The notes below the pieces were generated by a model, which searched no databases, was not told where the DNA came from, and saw only the letters and a program-made list of their open reading frames with translations. From Candidatus Nitrosopumilus sp. (GTDB lineage: Archaea > Thermoproteota > Nitrososphaeria > Nitrososphaerales > Nitrosopumilaceae), in contig JAOUAY010000013.1 of NCBI GenBank assembly GCA_029860565.1, positions 1-16,217 of the forward strand: 16,217 nt of DNA, given 5' to 3'. The translations under genes and the position numbers were made by a program. Below are positions 6,662 through 12,850 of the stretch, piece by piece. Within the stretch, counting starts at the first letter, position 1. Every line of letters begins with the position of its first letter.

Positions 6662-7403
6662 CTTCTACCTCTTTTGCTCTCTCCAATATCAAATCTATCA
6701 TTTTTTGATCTGTACCAATATGTTTTGTAATGTATGCTTTTTCTATAGTAGAATTTTCTAAAGCTGGTATCAAATCATTATTAATATCAGTTTTAACATG
6801 TGCACCTTCATGAAGAAAATAAAAAACAATTATCAAGACTTTAGGATTATCTTTCTCACATTTTTTAATTCCTTTAAAAATATCTGGTTGTTCTATTTCT
6901 AACCAACATCTGCTAACATTTCGGTATGAATTTGTTAGTTCATTTACAATATAATCTAATGATCTTTGTGCATTTGGATCTTTACTCCCATGTCCAATTA
7001 TCATTACATCTACTTCATTATTTGAAAGAGTAATTTTATTTTCTTCTAATGTTGTAGATATTCTATTTTCAACAACATCAACCAAAGTTTTATGCATGCT
7101 CATTTGTTTTGTAACTATAAATTTCACTTTGGTATCTTTTTGAAATTTCATTACATCAGTAACTGCATTTTTTACTTTTTTACCAGGATACAAAAAATAT
7201 GGAACTATGGTCAAAGAATCAATATCTTCTTTTAGACATTTGGTAATTCCATCCTCAATATATGGTGGTTCTACCTCTAGAAAGCAAAAATCTGTAAAAA
7301 TATAGTCACCCTTTGCCTTAATTCCTTGGCAAATAACGTCTAATTCTTCAGATGCTTCTCTTTCCCTACTTCCTCTATCAATTAATAATAATCCACGTTT
7401 CAA
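6651..7403 (-). CDS. cbiX: CbiX-type sirohydrochlorin chelatase, two-domain form
   Basis: A member of the CbiX/SirB chelatase family that inserts cobalt (in a siroheme role, iron) into sirohydrochlorin. The 250-aa protein is an internal duplication of the roughly 120-aa CbiX unit. The halves share ...GS..., FLEVEPPYIEDGI (41-53) versus WLEIEQPDIFKGI (167-179), and VPYFLYPGKKV (67-77) versus VFYFLHEGAHV (193-203). The C-terminal half keeps the metal-binding histidines (His138 in GHGS, His202, plus His198). At the aligned positions the N-terminal half has Arg10, Lys76 and Tyr72, so only one half looks catalytic. The start is TTG (7403-7401), supported by GAGGA at 7415-7411; its TGA-overlapping junction with cbiG (TTGA) suggests translational coupling. 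The genomic context favours cobalt. Confidence 0.9.
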   Translation of the reverse strand: MKRGLLLIDRGSREREASEELDVICQGIKAKGDYIFTDFCFLEVEPPYIEDGITKCLKEDIDSLTIVPYFLYPGKKVKNAVTDVMKFQKDTKVKFIVTKQMSMHKTLVDVVENRISTTLEENKITLSNNEVDVMIIGHGSKDPNAQRSLDYIVNELTNSYRNVSRCWLEIEQPDIFKGIKKCEKDNPKVLIIVFYFLHEGAHVKTDINNDLIPALENSTIEKAYITKHIGTDQKMIDLILERAKEVEDAN

Positions 7404-8452
7404 TTCAAAATCCTCGCTATGGCTATAGTCAAATTTGGTGGAAATTTCTGTTTTTCTACTATCAATTCTCCTCCTGACACTTTGATGGCAGCAGCTTCTG
7501 ATACACTTGCAGTTCCTTCAAAAGCTTTTACCGTTTCAGAAGGATTTGGGGCAGAAATTTCAGCTAAATCTTCTCTACTAACATACTCTATAGGAATTTT
7601 CATTTCTTTTCCAAGATCTATCAATCCTTGAACATCTTCTGGTTTTTTTATTGATACTAGCTTTGCAATAGATTTTGAATTGAGTTGGAATTTATCTAAA
7701 CAATTTTGAATTCCTTCTCTAATGGTTTCTTTTGCAGTATCCCAATGTAATCCAATTCCAATTACTAAGCTTGGAGGACGATATATCACAGATTCTTTAG
7801 ATATTTCTTCATCGATAACTTTATCAGAAATTATAAGATGAGCTTTAGAATTTGATTTTTTTAAATCTTCCATATTCTCATAAATTAAAACATTTTTTGG
7901 TAATTTTTTATACCAATTTTTAATACCTGCTTCTTGGAAAATACCAATAGGTTCTTCATTTACCATATGTGCACTAATTTTTGTCACAGTAGAGTCATCA
8001 TCAATCTTCCAATTAAATTCTCTTCCTACAAGATCAACTGCTATCGTTTTGTTAACATCTGCTGCTGTAGTAATTATAGGTAATGCGCCAAGTTTTCTTG
8101 CTATTTCTTCGGTTAGTTCGTTTGCTCCTCCTATATGTCCAGATAAAACACTAATTACAAAATTTGCTTTATCATCAATTACAATTACTGCAGGATCAGT
8201 TTTCTTATCTTTCAAATATGGTGCAATTAATCTAATTACTGCACCTAATGAGAAAATACAGATTAATGCATTATTATTTTTAAAAAGTTCAACAATTTTT
8301 TCTGATGTAGGCTCAGAATACCATATAATTCCAGTCTTTTCATTTGATAGTTTTGAAGGTGCAAATATACTCCATTCTGGAAATAATCTCTTTAGGTTTT
8401 CACCAATATTTACTCCATTTTTAGTAATAGCAAGGACGGAAGTTTTTTCCAT
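7400..8452 (-). CDS. cbiG: Cobalt-precorrin-5A hydrolase CbiG
   Basis: CbiG opens the ring-A delta-lactone of cobalt-precorrin-5A, releasing acetaldehyde (two-carbon extrusion) in the anaerobic corrin pathway. The 350-aa form carries both usual parts. The N-terminal and middle region has SLGAVIRLIAP (about 68-78), DPAVIVID (86-93), SGHIGGAN (104-111) and TTAADV (128-133). The C-terminal domain starts at PPSLVIGIG (about 226) and ends with SVSEAAAIKVSGG. I prefer the ATG at 8452-8450; a TTG six bases upstream (8458) is in frame and would add two residues. It follows cbiD after about 31 bp and overlaps cbiX in a TTGA junction, so it is an internal gene of the operon. Confidence 0.95.
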   Translation of the reverse strand: MEKTSVLAITKNGVNIGENLKRLFPEWSIFAPSKLSNEKTGIIWYSEPTSEKIVELFKNNNALICIFSLGAVIRLIAPYLKDKKTDPAVIVIDDKANFVISVLSGHIGGANELTEEIARKLGALPIITTAADVNKTIAVDLVGREFNWKIDDDSTVTKISAHMVNEEPIGIFQEAGIKNWYKKLPKNVLIYENMEDLKKSNSKAHLIISDKVIDEEISKESVIYRPPSLVIGIGLHWDTAKETIREGIQNCLDKFQLNSKSIAKLVSIKKPEDVQGLIDLGKEMKIPIEYVSREDLAEISAPNPSETVKAFEGTASVSEAAAIKVSGGELIVEKQKFPPNLTIAIARILN

Positions 8453-8483
8453 AATCAAAATCTTTCAACTTTAATAAAATACC

Positions 8484-9587
8484 TTACTCTTCGGATTTTC
8501 TAGCCAAAATATTTCCATCAAAACCAAATAATATTACATCTATTGAAACTTTTTCTTCAGAATGTTTTCTCATATGTTTATGCGTCTCACTACAAATCAA
8601 GTCAAAAAATCCTTCTATCTTGTTTTCTTGAATTATTTCAGAAACATGTCTTGCTGTATTTGCTTTTTTAACATCTTGAATTAGATTATCTCCTGCATTA
8701 CATCTTTTAGCTAATTCTGATAAAAAACTCATGTCTACCTTTGAGCCTTTGACATGGGTTTGTTTTACACCTGCTGCCATTTTTGCAAGTTTTCCAATAA
8801 AACCAACAACATATGCTTTTTTGATATCCTTTCTACCACATTGTTGAATTGTATATCCTGAAAAATCACCCATCTGAACAAAACAGTGTTCTGGCAAATC
8901 TACTATCTTCTTTGCAAAATCTTCACTTCTTCCACCAGTTGTAAGTACTACTGTATCATTACCCATTGCAATTGCTACATCCAAATTCTGTCTTATGGAT
9001 GCTGCATAAGATGCTGTAGAAAATGGAATAACAATTCCACTAGTTCCTAAAATTGAAATCCCATTTGTAATACCCAATCTTGGATTGTCAGTTTTTGGTC
9101 CTAATTCTTTACCTTTAGGAACTGAAATGATTACTCTAATTCCTTTTTTTAAAAGAATTTCCTTTCCAACTTCTCTTAAATTTTCAGTAATCATTTTTTT
9201 GGGAACTGGGTTTATGGCAGGTTTATTAATTTCTAAACCTAATCCAGGTTTGGTAACAATTCCTACACCTTCACCCCCATCAATCTCAATTTCGTTTGTT
9301 TTGTCTGTGAATTCCAACTCAACAATAATTTCTGCACCATGAGTAACATCAGGATCATCTCCCCCGTTTTTGATTACAGAACATTTTGCATTATTGATTG
9401 TAAATTCACAAGAATGAATTGGAATTTGAATAAAAGATCGTTTAGGTAACAAAATATCTACATTTTCTATTTTTTGCTGATTAATTATAGATAATAATGC
9501 GGCTTTAGATGCTGCAGTTGCAGAACTTCCTGTAGTGTAACCTGTCTTTAATTTTATCTTCTCTTCTTCCATGTTTGCTGTGTTCAT
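8484..9587 (-). CDS. cbiD: Cobalt-precorrin-5B C1-methyltransferase CbiD
   Basis: CbiD methylates C1 of cobalt-precorrin-5B using SAM, acting directly after CbiG. The 367 residues match the family. Family motifs seen are LKTGYTTGSSATAASKAA (13-30), NGGDDPDVTHG (74-84), the GEGVGIVTKPGLG block (105-117) and NPRLGITNGISILGTSGIV (168-186). It is cytosolic, without membrane segments. It heads the - strand cbiD-cbiG-cbiX-cbiC unit; a TATA-like element on the - strand at 9619-9611 is about 28 bp before the chosen ATG, favouring a leaderless start. A second in-frame ATG five codons in (9572) is possible, but the promoter spacing fits the first. Confidence 0.96.
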   Translation of the reverse strand: MNTANMEEEKIKLKTGYTTGSSATAASKAALLSIINQQKIENVDILLPKRSFIQIPIHSCEFTINNAKCSVIKNGGDDPDVTHGAEIIVELEFTDKTNEIEIDGGEGVGIVTKPGLGLEINKPAINPVPKKMITENLREVGKEILLKKGIRVIISVPKGKELGPKTDNPRLGITNGISILGTSGIVIPFSTASYAASIRQNLDVAIAMGNDTVVLTTGGRSEDFAKKIVDLPEHCFVQMGDFSGYTIQQCGRKDIKKAYVVGFIGKLAKMAAGVKQTHVKGSKVDMSFLSELAKRCNAGDNLIQDVKKANTARHVSEIIQENKIEGFFDLICSETHKHMRKHSEEKVSIDVILFGFDGNILARKSEE

Positions 9588-9610
9588 TTTATGGTATTAA
9601 CTCTTATTTC

Positions 9611-9619
9611 ATTAATTTC
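9611..9619 (-). promoter_or_regulatory. TATA-like box of the cbiDGXC operon
   Basis: GAAATTAAT on the - strand is centred about 28 bp before the cbiD ATG at 9587. The 78-bp divergent region holds a separate element for the SDR gene, and no other regulatory motif is clear. The assignment rests on spacing only. Confidence 0.33.
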
Positions 9620-9635
9620 AAATTCAACTAAATAG

Positions 9636-9644
9636 ATTTAAAAT
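9636..9644 (+). promoter_or_regulatory. TATA-like box of the SDR gene
   Basis: ATTTAAAAT is centred about 26 bp upstream of the ATG at 9666, predicting a leaderless transcript for the divergent SDR-family gene. Confidence 0.42.
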
Positions 9645-9665
9645 TAAAATTAACTTTCTTCTATT

Positions 9666-10535
9666 ATGGCCAAATGTCCTAAAATTGTTATTACTGGAGC
9701 AAGTGGTTTTATTGCAAAAAATCTTAGGAAGTACTTATCGAAACAAAATGTTGATTTAATTTCAATATCTAGAAGTGATTTTAAAAAATTGAATTTCGAA
9801 TCTAAAATCATCTCAAAAAACTATAATGAAAAAAATCTTCTTCAAAAAATTAAAAATTCAGATGTATTAATTCATCTTGTTGGAATAGGAAAACAATCTG
9901 TGAAAGCTGATTATGACATGATAAATACAGAATTTACAAAACATATTGTAAAGATAAGTAAAAAATCTAAAATCAAAAAAATCATTTACTTTAGTGGTTT
10001 GGGAGTTTCTCCAAATACCTCATTAGGTTACTTTATTTCAAAATATAATGCAGAAAAACAAATCATTGACTCTGGTTTGGATTACACCATTTTCAGACCG
10101 TCATACATAGTTGGAAAAGATGATCTTTTTACAAAATATCTAAAAAAACAAATTAAGAATGGAGAAATTAAAATTCCAGGTTCTGGTGCATATTCAATTC
10201 AACCAATTCATGTTACTGATGTAATAAAAGTTATTTTTGAGGCTGTTACTGAGATGAAATTTAATAATAAAATTATTGATCTTGTTGGACCTAACTACAT
10301 TACTTTTGAAAAATATGTAAAGCTCTTCTCTAAAGGAACTAAAACAAAAATAAGAAAAATAAATTTGGAAGATGCATATCACGATGCCATAATTAATTCG
10401 AAATCTGATTTTGGAATTGATGATCTCAATATTCTAATTGGTAATTTTAAAGGAAATCATGAAAAGTTAAAGAAAATCTCTAATCTAAAATTCCAATCTA
10501 TGATAGACCTATTAGAGTCCGGCAGATTGCTTTAA
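9666..10535 (+). CDS. NAD(P)-dependent SDR / epimerase-like protein (NDUFA9-like atypical SDR)
   Basis: A 289-aa Rossmann-fold protein of the extended or atypical short-chain dehydrogenase group. The N-terminal nucleotide-binding loop is TGASGFIA (10-17), followed by the DVLIHLVG strand (66-73) and the FSGLG strand end (109-113). A candidate catalytic pair is Tyr122 and Lys126 (YFISK); FRPSYIVG (143-150) and IQPIHVTDV (178-186) follow. The last pattern resembles the NDUFA9-like branch, often annotated as a nucleoside-diphosphate-sugar epimerase. The substrate cannot be told from sequence. It is lysine- and isoleucine-rich, in line with local base composition. It starts 78 bp from cbiD, divergently, and its 3' end overlaps metK tail-to-tail by 24 bases. 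Confidence 0.86.
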   Translation: MAKCPKIVITGASGFIAKNLRKYLSKQNVDLISISRSDFKKLNFESKIISKNYNEKNLLQKIKNSDVLIHLVGIGKQSVKADYDMINTEFTKHIVKISKKSKIKKIIYFSGLGVSPNTSLGYFISKYNAEKQIIDSGLDYTIFRPSYIVGKDDLFTKYLKKQIKNGEIKIPGSGAYSIQPIHVTDVIKVIFEAVTEMKFNNKIIDLVGPNYITFEKYVKLFSKGTKTKIRKINLEDAYHDAIINSKSDFGIDDLNILIGNFKGNHEKLKKISNLKFQSMIDLLESGRLL

Positions 10536-11678
10536 TATTTCAGATTTGTCTGTTTTTTCCCAAGTGAATTCTGGCTCATTTCTTCCAAAATGACCATAAG
10601 ATGCCGTTTTTTTGTATATTGGTCTCTTTAAATCCAATTGTAAAATTATTCCTGATGGTTTCATATCAAAGTTCTTTCTGACTAAATCTTCAATCTGATT
10701 TTCAGGGATTTTGTTTGTTCCAAATGTATTAACATAAAGTGATACTGGCTCTGCAACTCCAATTGCATATGCAAGTTGGACTTCACATCTATCAGATAAT
10801 CCTGCTGCTACTAGATTTTTTGCAATATATCTACACATGTAACATGCAGATCTATCTACTTTGGATGGATCCTTACCTGAGAAAGCTCCACCACCATGTC
10901 TTCCAAATCCACCATAACTATCAACAATAATTTTTCTTCCGGTTAATCCTGCATCTCCATGTGGACCACCAATTACAAATTTTCCTGTAGGATTAATGTG
11001 AATTTTAATATCGTCATTCCATAGATTTCCTAAAACTGGTTTGATAATTTTATCAATAATTTCTCTTGAAATTTCCTCTTGAGAAACTTCTGGTGCATGT
11101 TGTGTTGAAACTACCACTGTTTCAATTTTAGTTGGTTTATTATCTTCATATCTAACAGACACTTGTGTTTTCCCATCGGGTCTTACCCAAGTAAGAACAT
11201 TATTTTTTCTAACATCAGCTAATTTTTGTGCAAGCTTTTGTGCAAGCAAAATTGGCATTGGCATTAGCTCTTTTGTTTCATTTGTAGCATATCCAAACAT
11301 TAACCCTTGATCTCCAGCTCCTTGCTCCTTATTTTCAGTAGCTGTAACACCTTGACTGATATCTGGACTTTGAGAATGAAGACGTAAAGTCACTTCACAA
11401 GATTCAGTATCAAACATCAAATCTTTATTATCATATCCAATTTCTCTGATTGTTTTTCTAACCAGTTCTTCTTGAGCTTTTTTATCAAAATTTGCTTTAG
11501 ATGTTACTTCTCCTGCAACTGCTACAAAATCAGTAGTAACCATTGTTTCAACAGCAACTCTTGAATTTGGATCTTGTCGAAGGTATTCATCTAAGAATGC
11601 ATCAGAAATATTGTCACATATTTTATCTGGATGACCTTCTGTTACTGATTCAGATGTAAATAGAAAATTATTGGTCAT
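10512..11678 (-). CDS. metK: S-adenosylmethionine synthetase, bacterial/eukaryotic-type MetK
   Basis: It makes S-adenosylmethionine from ATP and methionine. The 388-aa protein shows the canonical bacterial/eukaryotic MAT signatures: TEGHPDK (13-19), GAGDQG (120-125), GGPHGDAGLTGRK (237-249) and GGGAFSGKDPSKVDRS (262-277). Most archaea instead use the divergent archaeal MAT family, so this is the bacterial form in an archaeal context. The domain order is complete and no active-site motif is missing. It lies 16 bp downstream of the LSm gene on the same strand with no obvious own promoter, so co-transcription with LSm is likely. Its product is the methyl donor for the neighbouring corrin-ring methylation enzymes. 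Confidence 0.97.
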   Translation of the reverse strand: MTNNFLFTSESVTEGHPDKICDNISDAFLDEYLRQDPNSRVAVETMVTTDFVAVAGEVTSKANFDKKAQEELVRKTIREIGYDNKDLMFDTESCEVTLRLHSQSPDISQGVTATENKEQGAGDQGLMFGYATNETKELMPMPILLAQKLAQKLADVRKNNVLTWVRPDGKTQVSVRYEDNKPTKIETVVVSTQHAPEVSQEEISREIIDKIIKPVLGNLWNDDIKIHINPTGKFVIGGPHGDAGLTGRKIIVDSYGGFGRHGGGAFSGKDPSKVDRSACYMCRYIAKNLVAAGLSDRCEVQLAYAIGVAEPVSLYVNTFGTNKIPENQIEDLVRKNFDMKPSGIILQLDLKRPIYKKTASYGHFGRNEPEFTWEKTDKSEILKQSAGL

Positions 11679-11694
11679 AAAACCACACTTGTAA

Positions 11695-11940
11695 CTAAAG
11701 TTCGCTTTCTAGTTTGATAAATAATACATTATTGCCTCTTACGATAACTCTACCATAATTTGCAATTGTTTTACCGTCATGAATTTCTTCAGCATCAGTC
11801 ATTATCAAATTCATATAAGAATCGACATTATCCATTTTTCCTTTGTATTCAACTTCATTTTTCAGTCTTACAGTAACTTTCTTCTTGGTACTTTTTTGAA
11901 GAGTTGTAAGAGGTCTTTTTGCACTATTTGTCTGGGACAC
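11695..11940 (-). CDS. Sm-like (LSm) archaeal RNA-binding protein
   Basis: An 81-aa Sm-fold protein, expected to form a homomeric ring that binds U-rich RNA. The Sm1 motif covers about residues 22-52 (VTVRLKNEVEYKGKM, then DNVDSYMNLI) with Gly34, Asp40 and Asn44. The Sm2 motif is YGRVIVRGNNVLFI (62-75) with Arg68-Gly69. The RNA-contact triad Asp/Asn/Arg is intact. A short basic N-terminus (AKRPLTTLQKSTKKK) is as in other archaeal Sm proteins. The start appears to be GTG (11940-11938): the frame has no ATG before the upstream in-frame TAA. The start overlaps the stop of a 12-codon leader ORF in a TAGTG junction. metK follows 16 bp downstream. Confidence 0.94.
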   Translation of the reverse strand: MSQTNSAKRPLTTLQKSTKKKVTVRLKNEVEYKGKMDNVDSYMNLIMTDAEEIHDGKTIANYGRVIVRGNNVLFIKLESEL

Positions 11941-11978
11941 TAATTGTTCACTTGTTTTGCAACCTTGTTCTCTAGCAT
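11940..11978 (-). CDS. Possible 12-codon leader ORF (uORF) of the LSm gene
   Basis: The ATG at 11978-11976 starts a 12-residue reading frame (MLENKVAKQVNN) whose TAG stop shares one base with the LSm GTG start. It is preceded by GGAGGT (11993-11988) with nine bases of spacing, the strongest Shine-Dalgarno match in the window. The arrangement suggests translation of the short ORF followed by termination-reinitiation at the weak GTG of LSm. A -1 frameshift product is an alternative, but no slippery heptamer is seen. That it is translated is inference; the coordinates are what the sequence shows. Confidence 0.45.
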   Translation of the reverse strand: MLENKVAKQVNN

Positions 11979-11987
11979 AAAAGCCTT

Positions 11988-11993
11988 ACCTCC
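11988..11993 (-). promoter_or_regulatory. Strong Shine-Dalgarno site GGAGGT before the LSm leader ORF
   Basis: Read on the - strand, GGAGGT lies nine bases upstream of an ATG (11978), not directly before the LSm GTG (48 bases away). Most genes in this window have no such site, so it marks this ATG as a probable initiation point. Confidence 0.7.
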
Positions 11994-12013
11994 TTTGTAA
12001 ATATTGAAATTCC

Positions 12014-12021
12014 TTAAATTT
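12014..12021. promoter_or_regulatory. Palindromic TATA-like box between LSm and the RadA/RadB-like gene
   Basis: TTAAATTT reads nearly the same on both strands. It lies about 31 bp before the + strand ATG at 12049 and about 25 bp before the Shine-Dalgarno region of the - strand unit. It could serve both genes. A further A/T element (about 12037-12046) could give the LSm transcript a leader long enough to hold the whole Shine-Dalgarno site. Confidence 0.33.
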
Positions 12022-12048
12022 TTTCTTCGTTTTCTAATAATTATACAA

Positions 12049-12708
12049 ATGATTTCTACCGGTTTACAAAAATTAGACAAATTCTTGTCTGGAGGAATTC
12101 CTGATGGTGTGATTGTAGATATTTTTGGTGGACGTGGAACTGGAAAAACTCTACTATTATTACAAATACTGATAAATTCAATCAAAAACGGTGGTAATAT
12201 TTTGTACTTGGATACGTCAGGTGGATTTAGACCTGAACGAATATTAGAAATTCAAAAAGAATTAAAAATAGAGATTGATTTACTTGAAAAAATAACAGTG
12301 TCTAGAATTACAAATACTTCAGAACAAATCAAATCGTTACAAAATATCGTAGAGAATAATTTTTCGTTAATAGTAATTGATAATATTACTGATTTATTTT
12401 CTTATGAATACCGAACTGATGAATCTATTTTTGAAAAAAATTCATTATTTATGAAATACATGCATGAATTATCAAAATTTGCAATTACAAAAAAAATTCC
12501 AATCGTTGTTACTAATATGATTAGAGCTATAGATGATAAAGAAGTTGAAAATATGCAAAGTGCAATTGATCCTTTCACACATATCAAAATTCATCTTTTC
12601 AAGAACTCGTCAAATTTTAATGGTGAAATTTACTGGGCATTAAAAAAAGAAAATTTTTCTTACACGATTACTAAAATTGGACTTTCTGATGATACTGAAG
12701 ATTTTTAA
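12049..12708 (+). CDS. RecA-superfamily ATPase, RadA/RadB-like
   Basis: A 219-aa single-domain RecA/RadA/KaiC-type ATPase, probably a recombinase paralogue acting in DNA repair, like RadB or the Rad51 paralogues. The Walker A motif is GGRGTGKT (27-34) and Walker B is LIVID (107-111); ISTGLQKLDKFLSGGIPDG (2-20) is the typical lead-in of this superfamily, and VVTNM (153-157) is the sensor-like strand. It lacks the N-terminal helix-hairpin-helix domain of RadA, which fits RadB-like size. The frame is open upstream to a TTG at 12004, but the ATG at 12049 places the conserved ISTGL start directly after methionine and fits the TATA-like box. It precedes a membrane mini-gene and a helicase on the same strand. 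Confidence 0.85.
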   Translation: MISTGLQKLDKFLSGGIPDGVIVDIFGGRGTGKTLLLLQILINSIKNGGNILYLDTSGGFRPERILEIQKELKIEIDLLEKITVSRITNTSEQIKSLQNIVENNFSLIVIDNITDLFSYEYRTDESIFEKNSLFMKYMHELSKFAITKKIPIVVTNMIRAIDDKEVENMQSAIDPFTHIKIHLFKNSSNFNGEIYWALKKENFSYTITKIGLSDDTEDF

Positions 12709-12709
12709 T
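12702..12709 (+). promoter_or_regulatory. Possible TATA-like box overlapping the RadA/RadB-like stop codon
   Basis: TTTTTAAT overlaps the TAA stop of the upstream gene and lies about 25 bp before the ATG of the 39-aa membrane mini-gene (12731). A weak AGGT (12721-12724) also precedes that ATG, so internal operon translation is an equally good explanation. Confidence 0.28.
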
Positions 12710-12730
12710 GCTCTATTCTTAGGTTAAATA

Positions 12731-12850
12731 ATGGCAGGAATTTTCGATTCAATTCCAATTATCATTGTAGTTTTATTTGCACTTGGTATAGTCGGTGTAA
12801 TTGTTTATGAAAGATCAAGATCAAACGGCAAGATCAAATCAAGTTCTTGA
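12731..12850 (+). CDS. 39-aa single-span membrane mini-protein, function unknown
   Basis: ATG to TGA, 39 residues: a short N-terminus (MAGIFDS), a hydrophobic run from about residue 8 to 25 (IPIIIVVLFALGIVGVIV) suited to one membrane helix, then a basic, polar tail (YERSRSNGKIKSSS) that by the positive-inside rule would face the cytoplasm. It has no cleavable signal peptide pattern. I do not recognise it. It lies 22 bp after the RadA/RadB-like gene and its last 44 bases overlap the start of the helicase gene in another frame. The composition of the helix and the AGGT before the ATG favour a real gene, but conservation has not been tested. Confidence 0.55.
   Translation: MAGIFDSIPIIIVVLFALGIVGVIVYERSRSNGKIKSSS

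Noticed and set aside
12004..12048. A 15-residue hydrophobic extension of the RadA/RadB-like protein from a TTG.
   Set aside because: It consists of low-complexity A/T sequence containing the presumed TATA box, and the superfamily N-terminus begins at the ATG at 12049.
11940..12185. The longer - strand frame upstream of the LSm gene, a possible larger protein or frameshifted LSm N-terminus.
   Set aside because: Most of it is antisense to the RadA/RadB-like gene and has no family features. Only the last 12 codons after GGAGGT are plausible as a leader ORF.
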